The notes under the pieces: model-generated | Database searches by the model: none | The model's input: the letters and a program-made list of their open reading frames with translations, nothing else | What the model was told of the DNA's origin: nothing | Program-made: the position numbers and the translations under genes | Assembly: GCA_046051225.1 (NCBI GenBank) | Contig: JBJOOR010000004.1 | Span: 186,001-250,000 of the forward strand | Length of the DNA stretch: 64,000 nt | Direction of reading: 5' to 3' | DNA from: CAIODY01 sp046051225 | GTDB taxonomy: Bacteria; Bacteroidota; Bacteroidia; Chitinophagales; CAIODY01 | Shown here: in pieces, positions 63,917 through 64,000 of the stretch | How positions within the stretch are numbered: the stretch's first letter is position 1 | Layout of the letters: the number at the start of each line of letters is the position of its first letter

Positions 63917-64000
63917 TTATTTACGAGTAATTATTTTTATAGCGTTCGCCAGTTCCTTGTTTGCAGTAGCAGCTTGAAGTTTAAGAAACGAGTGGCTCAT
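63917..64000 (-). CDS. Possible 3' end of a gene running out of the window
   Basis: Reading the minus strand from the edge, 27 codons (MSHSFLKLQAATANKELANA, then IKIITRK) end at TAA 63917. The sequence is helix-like but too short to identify, and it may be chance. 63869-63916 shows nothing. Confidence 0.25.
   Translation of the reverse strand: MSHSFLKLQAATANKELANAIKIITRK

Overview
The window is AT-rich chromosomal DNA of a member of the Bacteroidota, most probably an uncultured Chitinophagales/Chitinophagaceae-like bacterium. The phylum call rests on many secreted proteins ending in type IX secretion (T9SS) sorting domains, SusD-less lipoproteins with Bacteroidota-style lipoboxes, promoters of the TTG-N19-21-TAnnTTTG type, the rpsU-xerC-hpf gene order, and choice of families (PspC/PadR, DUF3179, CRTAC1-like, RHS with FG-GAP repeats). 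The genus cannot be read from the sequence.

Layout. 1-9.7 kb holds surface proteins: a giant, left-truncated, internally duplicated Ig-repeat protein on the minus strand, and two paralogous T9SS proteins on the plus strand. 9.7-18.7 kb is housekeeping: ppx and ppk1 (polyphosphate), a LigB-type dioxygenase, an LpxH-like phosphoesterase, an OmpR-type regulator, comF, and rpsU-xerC-hpf. 18.7-31 kb is accessory: a 2218-residue RHS/FG-GAP polymorphic-toxin-like protein, a small membrane protein behind it, lipoproteins, two LuxR-type regulators, and a protein of unknown function (28873-29550) preceded by a long array of 21-bp degenerate units. 31-35.6 kb is again housekeeping: der, lptB, and a padR-pspC operon with a clear palindromic operator. 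35.7-47.1 kb carries a DUF3179 / haloperoxidase / FG-GAP operon, a frameshifted acetyltransferase and a large Kelch T9SS protein.

47.2-48.8 kb repeats the accessory theme: another protein of unknown function (47228-47857), preceded by a second array of 20-21-bp units of unrelated sequence, then a hairpin-rich non-coding stretch. 48.8-53.5 kb is a defence block: a four-gene restriction-modification operon (XRE regulator, two m5C methyltransferases, a DUF3883-type nuclease) with 4-nt overlaps, followed by an MntA-HepT toxin-antitoxin pair. 53.5-61.4 kb contains two nearly identical LytTR genes flanking a VWA/MoxR-type ATPase pair, an HxlR-DUF1330-reductase block bounded by 24-bp direct repeats, a membrane protein, an SRPBCC protein and a structured, RNA-like element. 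The window closes with a PKD lipoprotein and a secreted protein with a barrel-like C-terminus.

The observation I consider most worth follow-up is the pair of loci 28873-30053 and 47228-48312: each has an uncharacterised protein of 209-225 residues with a helical N-terminal half and a fibronectin-like C-terminal half, and each is preceded on its 5' side by a 350-450 bp non-coding array with a strict 20-21-bp period, but with a different repeat sequence at each locus. I do not know of a described system with this arrangement and I assign it no function.
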